Assembly (NCBI GenBank): GCA_963995525.1
Contig: OZ023213.1
Span: 39,153,989 to 39,217,988, forward strand
DNA: 64,000 nucleotides
Direction: 5' to 3'
DNA from: Escarpia spicata
Lineage: Eukaryota > Annelida > Polychaeta > Sabellida > Siboglinidae
The position numbers and the translations under genes are program-made. The notes under the pieces are model-generated. The model ran no database searches. It was not told the DNA's origin and was given only the letters and a program-made list of their open reading frames with translations. Below are positions 38,461 to 49,200 of the stretch, one piece after another (the stretch's first letter is position 1; each line of letters begins with the position of its first letter).

Positions 38461-39270
38461 ATGAACGGGAGAGTCGGCAGATATACTATTTCAAGAAGTG
38501 TTAACCCAGTCATTAAGCCCGAACGTTTTCTCCCATAAAATGATACAACTATATACAAATTATTACTACGTTAACTTTGGAGCGTTGCATGTCCATCTCC
38601 TCCCTGGCACCGAAGCTTACATACCTAAAGGAATTAATACAATCGAGCGACATGCAACTACAATTACGCCAGTGGTTTACTCAAAATTTACTTCCAACGT
38701 GGGAGATTCTGGTGAAACGTCACAGTTCCCGACGGCTGATATATTGAGACACGCCCCGCTACTTGATTAATGAGCGTCTGGAGCTTATTTTACATTGACC
38801 CTGCTGTGACGCGTCCGAATATTAAGCCCGTTTTCCTTGACATGTACACGAATATGCCAGGTCATACATGTATCACCAACATAGTCTATGATTTTTTATA
38901 ATACTAACGAGAACCGAAGGTCGCCTTGGGTTGTCTTGCCGTCCGTTCGACCGGAACCATCGCAATAAATCAAGCTGCCATCTTAGCTGGTGAACAGTCG
39001 GCGGACGTCTGGTGAAAGACCCAGCGAGCGAAAGAACAATTATAAGTACAGTTAATGCTGCTTCGTAAATTATTTCTAGCTTGTTTGTTCTAATGTTTTA
39101 TTTAGCAACTCATCTGGCAAACTTTAATAAGTTTTGTCTTGGCCAACGTGATTTCCTTGGCCAAGGTGAAGCTCGGTTTGTACATTTTATAACGTACCGT
39201 TATTCACACGTTCACAAGTTACTCGACGTAACTATCCGTTGCACGTTCTTTTGATGATTTTAATATATGT
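38461..39270 (+). repeat. ~600 bp direct repeat, right copy
   Basis: Same orientation as 34017-34630. It carries extra sequence near 38520-38690 and 39125-39170 (the latter holding TCTTGGCCAACGTGATTTCC). Divergence between copies is noticeable. Confidence 0.72.
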
Positions 39271-41430
39271 ATTGGCCTCATGTGGCTCCCAGTCACAGTC
39301 CTCTATTGATAACTGGATAACCAGCCGGTCAGTTATGTAGGCTCGATTACCCATGCGCCGTGAGGTGACAGCATTGGCCCCTCACTACGGCCAGGATTAT
39401 TAATCTCCTGCCAATGTTACCGGTAGGGGGGGGGTTACCCCATATTCGGGTAGAGACGATGATTGCCTCCCAAGCCAACTATGAAATAACAAATTAAATA
39501 AGGATACACTTTTATCAGATAATATTACACTATAACAACTATTCAACATTAAACTTATATTGAAACATGTCACACAAAAATAAACCGACATTAAATTTTC
39601 GTAGTTTAGTGCCTTTTAATCACATGCATATTCACTAAGTGGCAGCTCTCGTGCCTGTCAAAGATTCCGTATTGACGTTTTTACTTATGCTCGAGCAGAA
39701 ACAAAACACTAAGTGTGAATAAGTATGATATATATATATATATATATATATACCAAACAACGACAAATTTAACTAAACAAAGTGCAATAAATGTTGCTCG
39801 CAACGGTCGGACTGCTAACTAATATACAGGTGTATGTAGTCGCCAAAGTATAACGAAAACATGCTGATCTTGGTGGCTATGTCGGTAGCGTGTGTAGCAG
39901 CTGTTTTAGGGTCCTCGGTTTGAATCCCGTAGAGTACTCGAAACTTTTGTTTGTGTTCATTTAGTTTAAGATTCATTTTATTTTGTATAATACTATTTCG
40001 GGCGCTATTTTGTAATTTAATTTCGTTATCGAAAACATACATAATATATAAACATTATGGGGGATAGACGTGCTAACTGGCAGTGAGCAGTGAAAACGCG
40101 ATTCTGAGCCAAACTATCTTCCTGGCGAAGTTACGCAGCCAAGCGAGAGTCGGTTAAGCGAGACTAGTTAGTTTTATTGAGGCCCCTGACCCCATTAGCG
40201 GCCATCTTGACTAGGACCATTCATTAGTGGATAGGGCTGGTAGTTACACTGCCTGCACTGTCAGAGGGTCAGTGTAGACGGATCAATCTAGTTAATAAAG
40301 TCATTAAACGTTTTTCCTGGTATACTTTTGTAATCGGTGATTTAAGGGTCACTAATAGATGTTAGTACTTAGTCTTCAGAGTCAATATCTCTTGTACAAC
40401 TGTATTTGACATTTGTAGATATCTCGGAGAAATCCATTACAACACGGTATATTTACACATTTAGCATCTACTACCCAAACATTATACACAATCCAACATG
40501 TATGCATTGTTTCATATATTTATTTTGTCAACACGCTCAGAAGTGGCAATTAATCTGTGTAGGGATTACCGACAGCTACTAACGAATGCATTTCTCCATG
40601 CCATGCCCACGCCTGACTATGTACCAACATGGAACTGAAAATATAAACTAAAAACATGTGTTAGCACGTATCCACATAATACATGTTTATCAGCTATATC
40701 CGATAGACAGCCCTGCAGAGCCAGAGAGTTGTGTTACTCTTCTTAGTCCACACAATGGCAATATCAATTATGACTTTTGCGATCCACGGTAGAAACCAAC
40801 GAGAGGGTAACAGCATTCGTCTACCATATGTGTTGTGAATATGCAATATGGTGTATGTCGAGATTGCATATAATGCCATATTCCGTCACACTTTTGGGTC
40901 AGATAATATTAAAATATGAAATATAGGTCTACTTTGTTAGCAATAGTTAGACATAAAATAACACTGAAGGAATTTGTTCACTTACGCGAAGCTATTTTAT
41001 GAGAAAATGTCAAATTTTACACATTACCCACAAATATTTTGCTTAGCGTAATATTAGTTGTAATCTAAAGGAATTAATAACTTGGCCAAAAATAATTATT
41101 ATTACCGAAATAAACATTTGAAATGTCTGGTGGTGTAACACAGCAATTAGGAATGTTTCTAAGCTACATAACTTATACGAGAAACCTTCACGCCACAATT
41201 TTACTGACCATTTAAGGTGTAGTTCGGCTGATTTGGTCATATCTGGAAACCTTAAATAATTCCAAGACTTATATACATATTGTGGAATAGTAATGCTATA
41301 TATATGCACAGTTTGTTTGTTCTATTGACCACACGTTGATTTCAACGGGTGGCACATTCGGTGAGGACACACAGTGCTATGAGTTTGAATCTCGATTCCT
41401 CCTCGTGTTGTCGCATTACTGACGTCTACC
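39271..41430. other. No gene; one tRNA-like SINE head and an (AT)n run
   Basis: An (AT)n run lies at 39729-39752. At 39862-39935 a stretch with GGTTTGAATCC (pol III B-box like, 39918-39928) and an upstream TGGTGGCTATGTCGG could be a tRNA-derived SINE head. No cloverleaf is convincing. The rest is AT-rich. Confidence 0.45.
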
Positions 41431-41519
41431 CGTGCGACCTAATTTCCTGTTTGTTCTAAATTCGAATGGCTATGTCAATCAGTCAATGGCGGCCCCCCCA
41501 GGGTCCGACCAGGCATGTG

Positions 41520-41990
41520 TTTCCTCACCAAAACATGTTCTATTTGCGGGTGACAGTTTCTTGACGCGATTCTCACAGTATTATAGCCGTCACAACACTC
41601 TCAATTATATCGTGAGATGGTTAATACATCGACGTTGGGACATGGGGTGCGGGGGTTCTGTTTGTCCGAGACGAGGCTCCCCAGACAGCAGCTTTCCATG
41701 CACAGCAGGTGATTCTACAAATCGGAGGTAATGACCTGAATGGCCCGGCGTGCAATTCTGTACACTTAGCCAGAGACATTCAGTGGGTCAGCCTTCGCGT
41801 CACACACTTCGCCTGCACTGTGACTCTTTAGTTGACTAGGTGACCCAGGAGCTATGGCACTTAATTGCATTCTTTCCAAAAATCATCTTATGGAAGCCTC
41901 GTTGAATGCTCTTGGATTGGTTTCGTTGCTGTGCGATGATGGCGTACACATCGCGGCAGCCGGCAACAGGCTATAAGTATCGCCCCATTC
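41520..41990 (+). pseudogene. SGNH-hydrolase-like domain remnant of a retroelement
   Basis: In shifting frames: VLFAGDSFLTRFSQYYSR (G-D-S block, 41550-41600), then LQIGGNDLNGPACNSVHLAR (G-G-N-D block, 41710-41770), then a late block with LCDDGVHIAAAGNRL (D-G-V-H, 41935-41975). Together these are blocks I, III and V of the SGNH/GDSL hydrolase fold (Ser, Asn, Asp-x-x-His). Domains of this type occur in tyrosine-recombinase retroelements such as Ngaro-like ones and in some LINE ORF1 proteins. It lies 100 bp upstream of a truncated LINE, but sequence and spacing suggest a separate origin. Frameshifts make it inactive. Confidence 0.6.
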
Positions 41991-42084
41991 GGGGAGTGGT
42001 ACTCTAGTCTACCTATCAAAACGGTAGAGGTATACGGTCAGGTTCTCTGGCATCCATTCACATTTGTGCAATTCATATGATACA

Positions 42085-43312
42085 TATGTTATGTTTTTTG
42101 GAAGACATCACTAGATGGGTAGATGAGGGATCACCAGTAGATATCATCTATTTAGATTTTCAAAAAGCTTTCGACAAAGTACCACATCAAAGATTACTCC
42201 TTAAGCTAAAGGCCCATGGCATAGGAAATGGTATAATAAACTGGATAGAAAAATGGCTGAATGACAGAAGACAACGTGTAGTAGTTGTTGGGGAGGCTTC
42301 AAACTGGAAATCGGTATTGAGTGGGGTACCACAGGGATTAGTACTAGGACCTATATTATTCTTAATATATATCAACGATTTGGACGATGATATAACAAGC
42401 AAGGTGTTAAAATTTGCGGATGATACAAAAGTGTTTAGAAGGATTAAAAGTGATGGAGACAGACAGCATTTACAAGATGATCTTGATAGGTTGATCAAAT
42501 GGTCTGAAAAGTGGCAAATGCTGTTCAATTTTGGGAAATGTAAATGCCTCCACACAGGTCATGGGAATGAAGAGGTAAAATATCAAATGGGGGGTACTGT
42601 TCTAAGTACTACTGTAAAAGAAAAGGACTTAGGGTTAACCATTAGTGCTGATATGAAGGTTTCAGAGCAGTGCGGAATTGCAGCGTCAAAGGGAAATCAA
42701 ATCCTTGGATTAATTAGGCGAAATATAGCGTATAAGAAAAAAGAATTAATAGTACCGCTGTACAAAACAATAGTGAGGCCTCATTTAGAATATTGTATAC
42801 AAGCATGGAGGCCATATCGCAAGAAGGACATAGATATGCTAGAAAGAGTACAGAGGAGAGCGACTAAAATGATACCAAATCTGAGGGATCTTAGTTACGA
42901 AATACGCCTAAAAGAATGTGGTTTAACAACATTAGAGACCAGGAGATTGAGAGGAGATCACATAGAAGTGTTTAAAATATTGAATGGTTATGAAAATATT
43001 GATAGAAACATTTTTTTCTCGGTTAAGAAAGATAGAAGGACCAGAGGACATGAAGCTACATTAGTAAAGGAGCAGTGTAGATTAGATATAAGAAAGTTCT
43101 CATTCTCACAAAGGACTGTAAATGAATGGAACAGATTATCTCCTGATTGTGTTGGTGCTAGTAGCGTGAATATGTTTAAAAATAAAATCGACACACACCT
43201 TAAAAAGGCGGGATACATGTAGATAAAAAGTATTGGACTCTCGATAAGCCAAAAGGCTACCTTGTCCAACTGCCATTCAGAGTAATTTTCTGGATGGCAA
43301 TCTTGTTAAATC
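42085..43312 (+). mobile_element. 5'-truncated CR1/L2-like LINE, second copy (RT frame open)
   Basis: Same family as 20930-24318, beginning in the RT at LCFLEDITRWVDEGSPVDII. Its frame (42077-43222, stop 43220-43222) is uninterrupted. The 3' UTR ends with the shared GATAAGCCAAA...GGCAATCTTGTTAAAT block at 43310. Confidence 0.9.
42092..43222 (+). CDS. LINE reverse transcriptase C-terminal half (open frame)
   Basis: RT blocks present: YLDFQKAFDKVPHQRLLLKL (first catalytic Asp), SGVPQGLVLGPILFLIYIND, KFADDTKVFRRIKSDGD (F-A-D-D catalytic box, intact), FNFGKCKCLHTG, VKEKDLGLTISADMKVSEQC and NQILGLIRRNI. These are followed by the C-terminal region YCIQAWRPYRKKDIDMLERV, then RRATKMIP and ETRRLRGDHIEVFKILNGYE. 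No stops in about 1.1 kb. Compared with the first copy it retains the catalytic block lost there. Endonuclease, ORF1 and the first RT blocks are missing by 5' truncation, so it is not autonomous. The first in-frame ATG is not meaningful. Confidence 0.9.
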   Translation, partial: CFLEDITRWVDEGSPVDIIYLDFQKAFDKVPHQRLLLKLKAHGIGNGIINWIEKWLNDRRQRVVVVGEASNWKSVLSGVPQGLVLGPILFLIYINDLDDDITSKVLKFADDTKVFRRIKSDGDRQHLQDDLDRLIKWSEKWQMLFNFGKCKCLHTGHGNEEVKYQMGGTVLSTTVKEKDLGLTISADMKVSEQCGIAASKGNQILGLIRRNIAYKKKELIVPLYKTIVRPHLEYCIQAWRPYRKKDIDMLERVQRRATKMIPNLRDLSYEIRLKECGLTTLETRRLRGDHIEVFKILNGYENIDRNIFFSVKKDRRTRGHEATLVKEQCRLDIRKFSFSQRTVNEWNRLSPDCVGASSVNMFKNKIDTHLKKAGYM

Positions 43313-43364
43313 CACCGAGGCTGTTGGTTATGTCAGTTACCAGTATTTGCCAGATGAGGTAAGA

Positions 43365-44870
43365 AGAATGTGTATATATCATTTGGTCTCACCCATGCAC
43401 GATTATATTCAGGCTAAAACAAATGTGTATATTCAGTTGAATGTCAACATTGTTGGGTGAGGTATCCATTCAGGCTCACCCAGGTGGAATGACATTACAC
43501 GTTAACACAAACGAGCATATCCGTTTGACTTTTTTGCATGATTGGGCGAGGTCGGCGAATGTGTGTATCCATTCATTCTCGCCCGTGTGAAATCGTATTA
43601 CATGTTAAAACAAACGTACATATCCGTTAGACGTTTTAGCATGATTGGGCGAGGTCGGCGAATGTGTGTATCTATTCATTCTCACCCTTATGGAATCGTA
43701 TCACATGTTAAAACAAACGTACATATCCGTTTGTATTTTTAGCATGATTGGGCGAGGTCGGCGAATGTGTGTATCTATTCATTCTCACCCTTATGGAATC
43801 GTATCACGTGTTAAAATCTAAAGTGCATATCCGTTTGGATTTTTAGCATGATTGGGCGAGGTCGGCGAATGTGTGTATCTATTCATTCTCACCCTTATGG
43901 AATCGTATCACATGTTAAAACAAACGTACATATCCGTTTGTATTTTTAGCATGATTGGGCGAGGTCGGCGAATGTGTGTATCTATTCATTCTCACCCTTA
44001 TGGAATCGTATCACGTGTTAAAATCGAAAGTGCATATCCGTTTGGATTTTTAGCATGATTGGGCGAGGTCGGCGAATGTGTGTATCTATTCATTCTCACC
44101 CTTATGGAATCGTATCACATGTTAAAATCGAAAGTGCATATCCGTTTGTATTTTTAGCATGGTTGGGCGAGGTCAGTGAATGTGTGTATCCATTCATTCT
44201 CACCCTTGTTGAATCGTATTACATGTTAAAACCGAAAGTGCATATCCGTTTGAATTTTTAGCATGATTGGATAATGTCAGTGAATGTGTGTATCCATTCA
44301 ATCTTACCCTACGGAATCATATTACTTCTTAAAACAACCGTGTATATCCGTTTGCATTTTTAGCATGATTGGGCGAGGTCGATGAATGTGTGTATCCATT
44401 CATTCTCACCCTTGTGGAATCGTATTACATGGTCAAGCACACATGTATATCCGTTTGTATTTTAGCATTATTGGGCGAGGTCAGTGAATGTCTTACCCAT
44501 GTGGAATCGTATTACATTTTCAAACACACGTGCATATCCGTTTGATTTTTTTGCATTATTGGTCGAGGTCAGTGAATGTGTGTATCCATTCGTCTTCACC
44601 CATTTGAGATTGTATTACAGGTTAGACCAAACGTACATATCTGTTTGCATGTTTGCATTATTGGGCGAGGTCACTGAATGCGTGCATCCATTCAGTCTCA
44701 CCCATTTGGGTTCGTATTACATATAAAAACAAACACGTATATTTTTTTACTTTTACCTTTGTTGGGCGAGGTAGGTGCATGTATTTATTCATTCAGCTTC
44801 ACCCAGGGGAACTCTATTACATATTAAGGAAAACGTGTATATCCGCTTGAATTTCATCATTGCGTGGTGA
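43365..44870 (+). repeat. Tandem array, 103/104 bp units, about 14 copies
   Basis: Units of GCATGATTGGGCGAGGTCGG, then CGAATGTGTGTATC, ATTCATTCTCACCC, GGAATCGTATCACATGTTAA and a CATATCCGTTTG ending. Spacing of the ATGATTGGG block is 103, 104, 103, 104 in the central copies (43641, 43744, 43848, 43951, 44055). The middle copies are nearly identical and the outer ones diverge, as expected from unequal exchange. Two unit types (ACAAACGTACA and ATC(T/G)AAAGTGCA) partly alternate. It is not a CRISPR array (no unique spacers). Confidence 0.93.
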
Positions 44871-44894
44871 TTCAGCTTTACCAATATGTGATCA

Positions 44895-46300
44895 TATTAT
44901 GAACAGGACATAGACACATTCTACCAACAACACACGCAATAAAAGAACAGAATCCTTAATAAATGAAGAACTTTTTAAGGTTAATGAATGGCTAAACATA
45001 AATAAATTATCTTTAAATAAAAGCAAATCAAAATACATGATTTTTCATATGCCTAATAAACGCACGCAGACTCTTGCGCTTAAAATATATAATAATTATA
45101 AATATTGAAAGAATAGATGAATTTAACTTTCTAGGATTTACTTTAGACACTAACCTAAATTGGAGAAAAAAAAACACTGAGAAAATTTCAAATAAATGCT
45201 CCAAAACAATTGGCACAGTAAACAGATTAAAATATGTATTACCTTTAGATATAAAAGTGTTGTTATATAACACATTAATATTATCTTACCTTACCTATCC
45301 TCTTCGGGTCTTGTGGCCCATAAGGCTGCTGTGCGACTCCGCCACCTCGCCCTGTCAACGGATATGTGTCTGGCTTTGCTCCAAGTTAATATTATCTCAT
45401 ATCAATTATTGTATCATGATTTGGAGATACCAAATAAATAGAATTACAAAAATTAAAAAGCTGTGCGAATAATAACCTTAAATAAATACAACTCACACAC
45501 GGAACCACTTTAAAAAACTTAAACTACTAAAAGTAGAAGACATATGAAAGTTACAATAATTAAAATTTTACTTTAAATACATTAATAAAATTTTACCTCC
45601 TTATTTACTTAACTGGCAAATTATCCCAAGTGTAAACATACATAATTACAATACTCGTAAAAAAAATTATATACATACTTTTAGAACTAAGTATGAATTT
45701 GCAATGAAATGTCTCAACTCAAATACAACCTACCACATGCTGTAAATGACACCCCCGATATAATCAAAGACACAATATATACTCACAGTTTGCGAGGCTT
45801 CTCATTTTATATAAAAACATACTTGTTACACAAATATAATGATTTATGCACTCTATCATATTGCTACACATGTCAACAAAACCATTAAATACAATACATT
45901 TGATGCTAGTTTCAGGCAACCAGCACACAAACAAACTTACATTTTCACATAAAACAAACATACATGAGATAGACACCTTGTAAAAAGACCATATAAATGA
46001 TCACGTAAATAGGGTGGCTCCTATGATAGCGACAACTATGTCTTAATAGAAGTCACCGACCCCGATTGAATAAGCTATATGATTAATGTATGTGGTACAT
46101 CAATACCATAATAGCTGTGCATGCGTTTGCATGTAATTTCCAAATAGTATGTTGAACATTATAATGATATACGTATATGTATGCCTGCATAATGTTTATA
46201 TTTGTTGTTTTTACTGCATAAGTGATGTTCAGAAACCAATTAATTGTGTACCTACATGGGGTCAAATAAACGTTATGTTATGTTATGCTATGTTATGTAA
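44895..46300 (+). mobile_element. LINE 3' part with ATGTT tail, decayed
   Basis: The plus strand reads RTESLINEELFKVNEWLNIN, KLSLNKSKSKYMIFHMPNK, DEFNFLGFTLDTNLNWRKKN and SKTIGTVNRLKYVLPLDIKV, then (past a nested insertion) SHINYCIMIWRYQINRITKI. The C-terminal region follows with several frame changes (FKKLKLLKVED, GFSFYIKTYLLHKYND, near 45510-45840). These are the post-catalytic RT and C-terminal parts of a Jockey/CR1-type element. The 3' UTR ends with a GTTATGTTATGCTATGTTAT tail at 46269-46298. The catalytic core and all upstream parts are absent. Confidence 0.82.
45275..45397 (-). mobile_element. 99 bp insertion nested in the LINE, with 12 bp target duplication
   Basis: TTAATATTATCT occurs at 45275-45286 and again at 45386-45397, flanking 99 bp unrelated to the LINE. 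On the minus strand the insert ends in GGTAAGGTAA, a short tandem tail, so it looks like a SINE or a 5'-truncated LINE tail. Insert plus duplication is 111 bp, a multiple of three, and the LINE frame stays open across it. Confidence 0.85.
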
Positions 46301-46867
46301 CCTACCGTAGTTCTGTCAGAACAAGGTCATTTCAGTCCTTGGGTTGGTGATACCACAACAAATACGAAAAATTATGACTACTGTCCAAATATAAGTATAT
46401 TCCTTCACTAATTGGTTGGTCATTAGGATGTCTTCAGTACAATTCCAATTGCTTGCGATTGTGTTTACAATCAGGATACAATAAACAATTCAACTCATTG
46501 CAGGTGAATCGTTATGATTACATACATAATTAATGATTGTGTATATTGATTAATTACAATTATACAGCAGTTGTTAGCAGTTACATGTACTGTCAACAAT
46601 GACATCCTGAGTATGATCATTCCTATGTTAGGTATATCCACCTACTGCATAAGTGTTCACGATTTCACGGGCTTAGAATATATTCATAGTCCTAGAATTA
46701 GTTGCATTACATCCGACATCTTGGCAGTCATTAACTAAATTCAGTACGACACAGGAACTTCATTCACTGATTCAGGAGAGGATGACAGTCGTGTATCAAC
46801 ATGAGTAGTCACTGAATCATGTGCATACCAATACACTCAATCTTTTCATTGAGGTGAAGCAAGATAT
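46301..46867. other. No gene seen
   Basis: AT-rich spacer between the LINE tail and the DIRS-like RT. Confidence 0.5.
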
Positions 46868-47745
46868 TTGGAAGGGAGACGTCATTATGTTCCACATGTT
46901 GCTAAACGATCGAAATCTAGAGGAGTGCCTAGGCCAGCGATTAACGCTGAAAATTACCTTATTGGTTCCCCGCAGGCTTTGACCATGGCAAAAGCCGGTT
47001 CCAGTAAACCAATTACATCATATAGCCAGTGGTTATCTGCATTTACCATTCTAAAATTTCCAATCACCCCCCTTGTTTTAATACGTAAACATGACACAGG
47101 TAAATTCCGGCTGATTCCATTACTGTTCAATTAGAAACCCTAGACAGAGTTGTAGAACTTGTGCAAGAATGTGGACAGGGTTGTCTCATCGCTAAGGCAG
47201 ACATCAAAGAAGCGTTCTGGCTAATATCAATTAATTCTCAAGATTACCATCTGTTGGGAAAAACCTGGAAAGGGCAATTCTATAACGACAACGTTCTACC
47301 AATTAGCTGTCAAACATTCCAGCGTTTCAGTCGGGCAGTGCAATAGATGCTACAGCACCACTTTGCTTTTAGCAGTGTTACACATTTGCTCGACGATTTC
47401 ACATTGGTGGATGCAAAGGAATCGGGCTGCCTCCTTTACCTTCAGTCTTTCGAGCAGCTGTTGGTGTGTCTATGTATCCCCATCAACAAGGAAAAGACAT
47501 GCCTGCCCACGACCTGCCTGACTGTGTATGGCATTGAGATTATCACCCAAAAGTTGGAGCTCATGTTATCGGCGGACAAGGTAGCAAAGACACCTACGTT
47601 AGTGAAACGTCTAGCGAGTCGTCGTACAGTCACTTTGCGGGACTTACAATCGCTCATAGGTCTTCTACAATATTGCAACCTTTCATATTTCTCAGAAGAT
47701 AGACGAGGTAAAGCGTGCCGAACCAACAATAATGCCACAGTCACT
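46868..47745 (+). pseudogene. DIRS-like (tyrosine-recombinase retroelement) reverse transcriptase, broken
   Basis: Ordered blocks: MAKAGSSKPITSYSQWLSAF (46986-47046), then in a second frame GCLIAKADIKEAFWLISINS and DYHLLGKTWKGQFYNDNVLP (first catalytic Asp in A-D-I-K-E-A-F, 47180-47300). After a TAG at 47344-47346 come SSVTHLLDDFTLVDAKESGC (L-D-D-F catalytic box), VCLCIPINKEKTCLPTTCL, VYGIEIITQKLELMLSADKV and VTLRDLQSLIGLLQYCN. The H-x-L-D-D-F box followed by G-I-E-x-x-x-x-x-x-x-L-x-x-x-K and the L-R-x-L-Q-S-L-I-G-L-L-x-x-x-C motif are characteristic of DIRS-type RT and RNase H junctions. Stops, a frameshift and the absence of the recombinase show an inactive fragment. Confidence 0.8.
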
Positions 47746-47756
47746 GTTATGAGGCA

Positions 47757-48145
47757 AAGTGATGAGTATACGCCTAACTAACTAACATACTACAATACAT
47801 GAGCAACATGCGATATAAACACAAGCCAACAAACCTGACACTCAGCACCGGCTGAGCATGACAGGGAGGAATGCCATTGTTACCACACAATATTTTGACT
47901 CATAAATCATAACACAGTGTTGAATGTGTTATGAGGCAAATATTGTGTGGTAACAATGGCATTCTTCTCTGGCATGCTCAGCCGGTGCTGAGTGTCAGGT
48001 TTGTGGGCTTGCCTAGATATATCGCATGTTGCTCATGTATTGTGGTTTGTTAGTTAGTTCAGCGTATATTCATCACTGTGTTATGAGTAAAATAGTGTGA
48101 GGTAACAATACCATTCCTCCCTGGCATGCTCAGTCGGTGCTTGTT
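47757..48145. mobile_element. Foldback element, ~140 bp arms, plus a third partial arm
   Basis: Left arm 47757-47905 and right arm 47929-48078 are inverted copies (about 90% by eye). Shared blocks: GATGAGTATACGCC with its complement, ACATGAGCAACATGCGATAT, CTGACACTCAGCACCGGCTG, GCCATTGTTACCACACAATA. The loop is about 20 bp. From 48078 a third, direct partial copy of the right arm begins (GTGTTATGAGTAAAATAGTG, ending GTCGGTGCTTGTTGAC). It directly follows the DIRS-like RT fragment. Confidence 0.85.
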
Positions 48146-48976
48146 GACTTACGCCTGTCATTGATGATGGGAATATTAGTTACATGGATCTGGCATGAAG
48201 TTGTTGGGTGCCATCAGTTGGGTCTGAGAGATTGGCTATTGTGGCCTTGGGTGGGGGGACACTATTCCCAAGGAACAGTGCCTGTGGCGGTTGGCCCCTC
48301 ACCTTTGATGCATGTAAACAGCTATATTTTTATTGCTGCCTTTAATGCATATGCTGTTATTGTAATGCATAGATCCAGTTGTATGATTTTTTTACCATGA
48401 GGTGATCCAGCAATAAAATTTGCAATTTTTCGAACTTTACAACTGTTGTCATGTGTTGGTATTGTTGCATCAAACAAGCTACGGCCATACATAGGTACAC
48501 AGTTAATTCCCTCTCTAGTATGATACATAAATGCGAAGTTCAAATTTATTAGAATGATCTTTATGTAGATGCTAGGGATTAACGACCGAATGGATTGGTC
48601 CAGTAAAAGCAAGCTGGGAAGTACAGCTGGCTCTGTCACTTCGATTTATCCGCCAGCAAAGGCAGTCCATTTCTACGACAGAAGAAATTTCAAACCTCCA
48701 CCTCCTCTCCGCCTCCTCTTCAGACAAGTCATGTTAAAAATAGTTCCTATTCCTATTTATATTTTATTTACAACTGTGTTTAAATGAATTATGATGCCTG
48801 TCTTATTGTGTGCCAATCATACCAGCTTAGTGATATGCTACATTGCTTTTATTGAACTGTATGTTAGCGTTGTTGTGATCGTTTTCAATATTAACGTCTT
48901 TTAACACATATTCTGCAATACCAGTTAGGTCTAAAGAAGCAGACTAATTCTTCTGCAAAACACTTTACTTACTCAG
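48146..48976. other. Upstream of the decarboxylase coding start; no gene recognised
   Basis: No coding motif. At 48963-48976 TTTACTTACTCAG could be an acceptor that begins a 5' UTR part of the first coding exon; the promoter is not identifiable. Confidence 0.45.
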
Positions 48977-48999
48977 AACATTCTTGAATCATACGAGCA

Positions 49000-49200
49000 A
49001 TGAATTCCGAAGAGTTCCGGCTACGAGCGAAGCAGGTCGTCGACTATGTCGCTTGTTACCACGACACCATCCGACAGAGGCTCCCTCTGCCGAACATAGA
49101 ACCCGGCTACATGAAGGCACTCGTCCCTGACTCGGCTCCACAAGACCCCGACAAGTGGGACGACGTCTTTGAGGACGTCGAACGAGTCATAATGCCAGGG
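49000..49200 (+). CDS. Aromatic-L-amino-acid decarboxylase family, exon 1 (N-terminus)
   Basis: First coding exon (67 residues) of a group II PLP-dependent decarboxylase (DOPA/tryptophan decarboxylase family). It reads MNSEEFRLRAKQVVDYVACY, then NIEPGYMKALVPDSAPQDPD and DVERVIMPG, the N-terminal arm and first helix of the family: E-F-R-x-x-x-K-x-x-V-D-Y-V and V/I-E-P-G-Y-x-x-x-L-x-P-x-x-A-P-x-x-P. The ATG at 49000 aligns with the usual family start. The exon ends G|GTGAGT at a complete codon (phase 0), the position at which MTHW in exon 2 follows. Eight exons with correct splice sites and phases make a 320-residue open product within the window, so the gene looks intact despite its transposon-filled introns. 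The C-terminal third lies beyond the right edge. Confidence 0.95.

Noticed and set aside
41350..41405. tRNA-like stretch with GAGTTTGAATCTCG
   Set aside because: Only a B-box-like string; no matching A box or stem structure was convincing.
43542..44850. Several overlapping open frames with MGEVGECVYPF-type repeats; also considered a CRISPR array
   Set aside because: The frames are a by-product of the 103/104 bp tandem repeat and shift between units. There are no unique spacers and the genome is eukaryotic.
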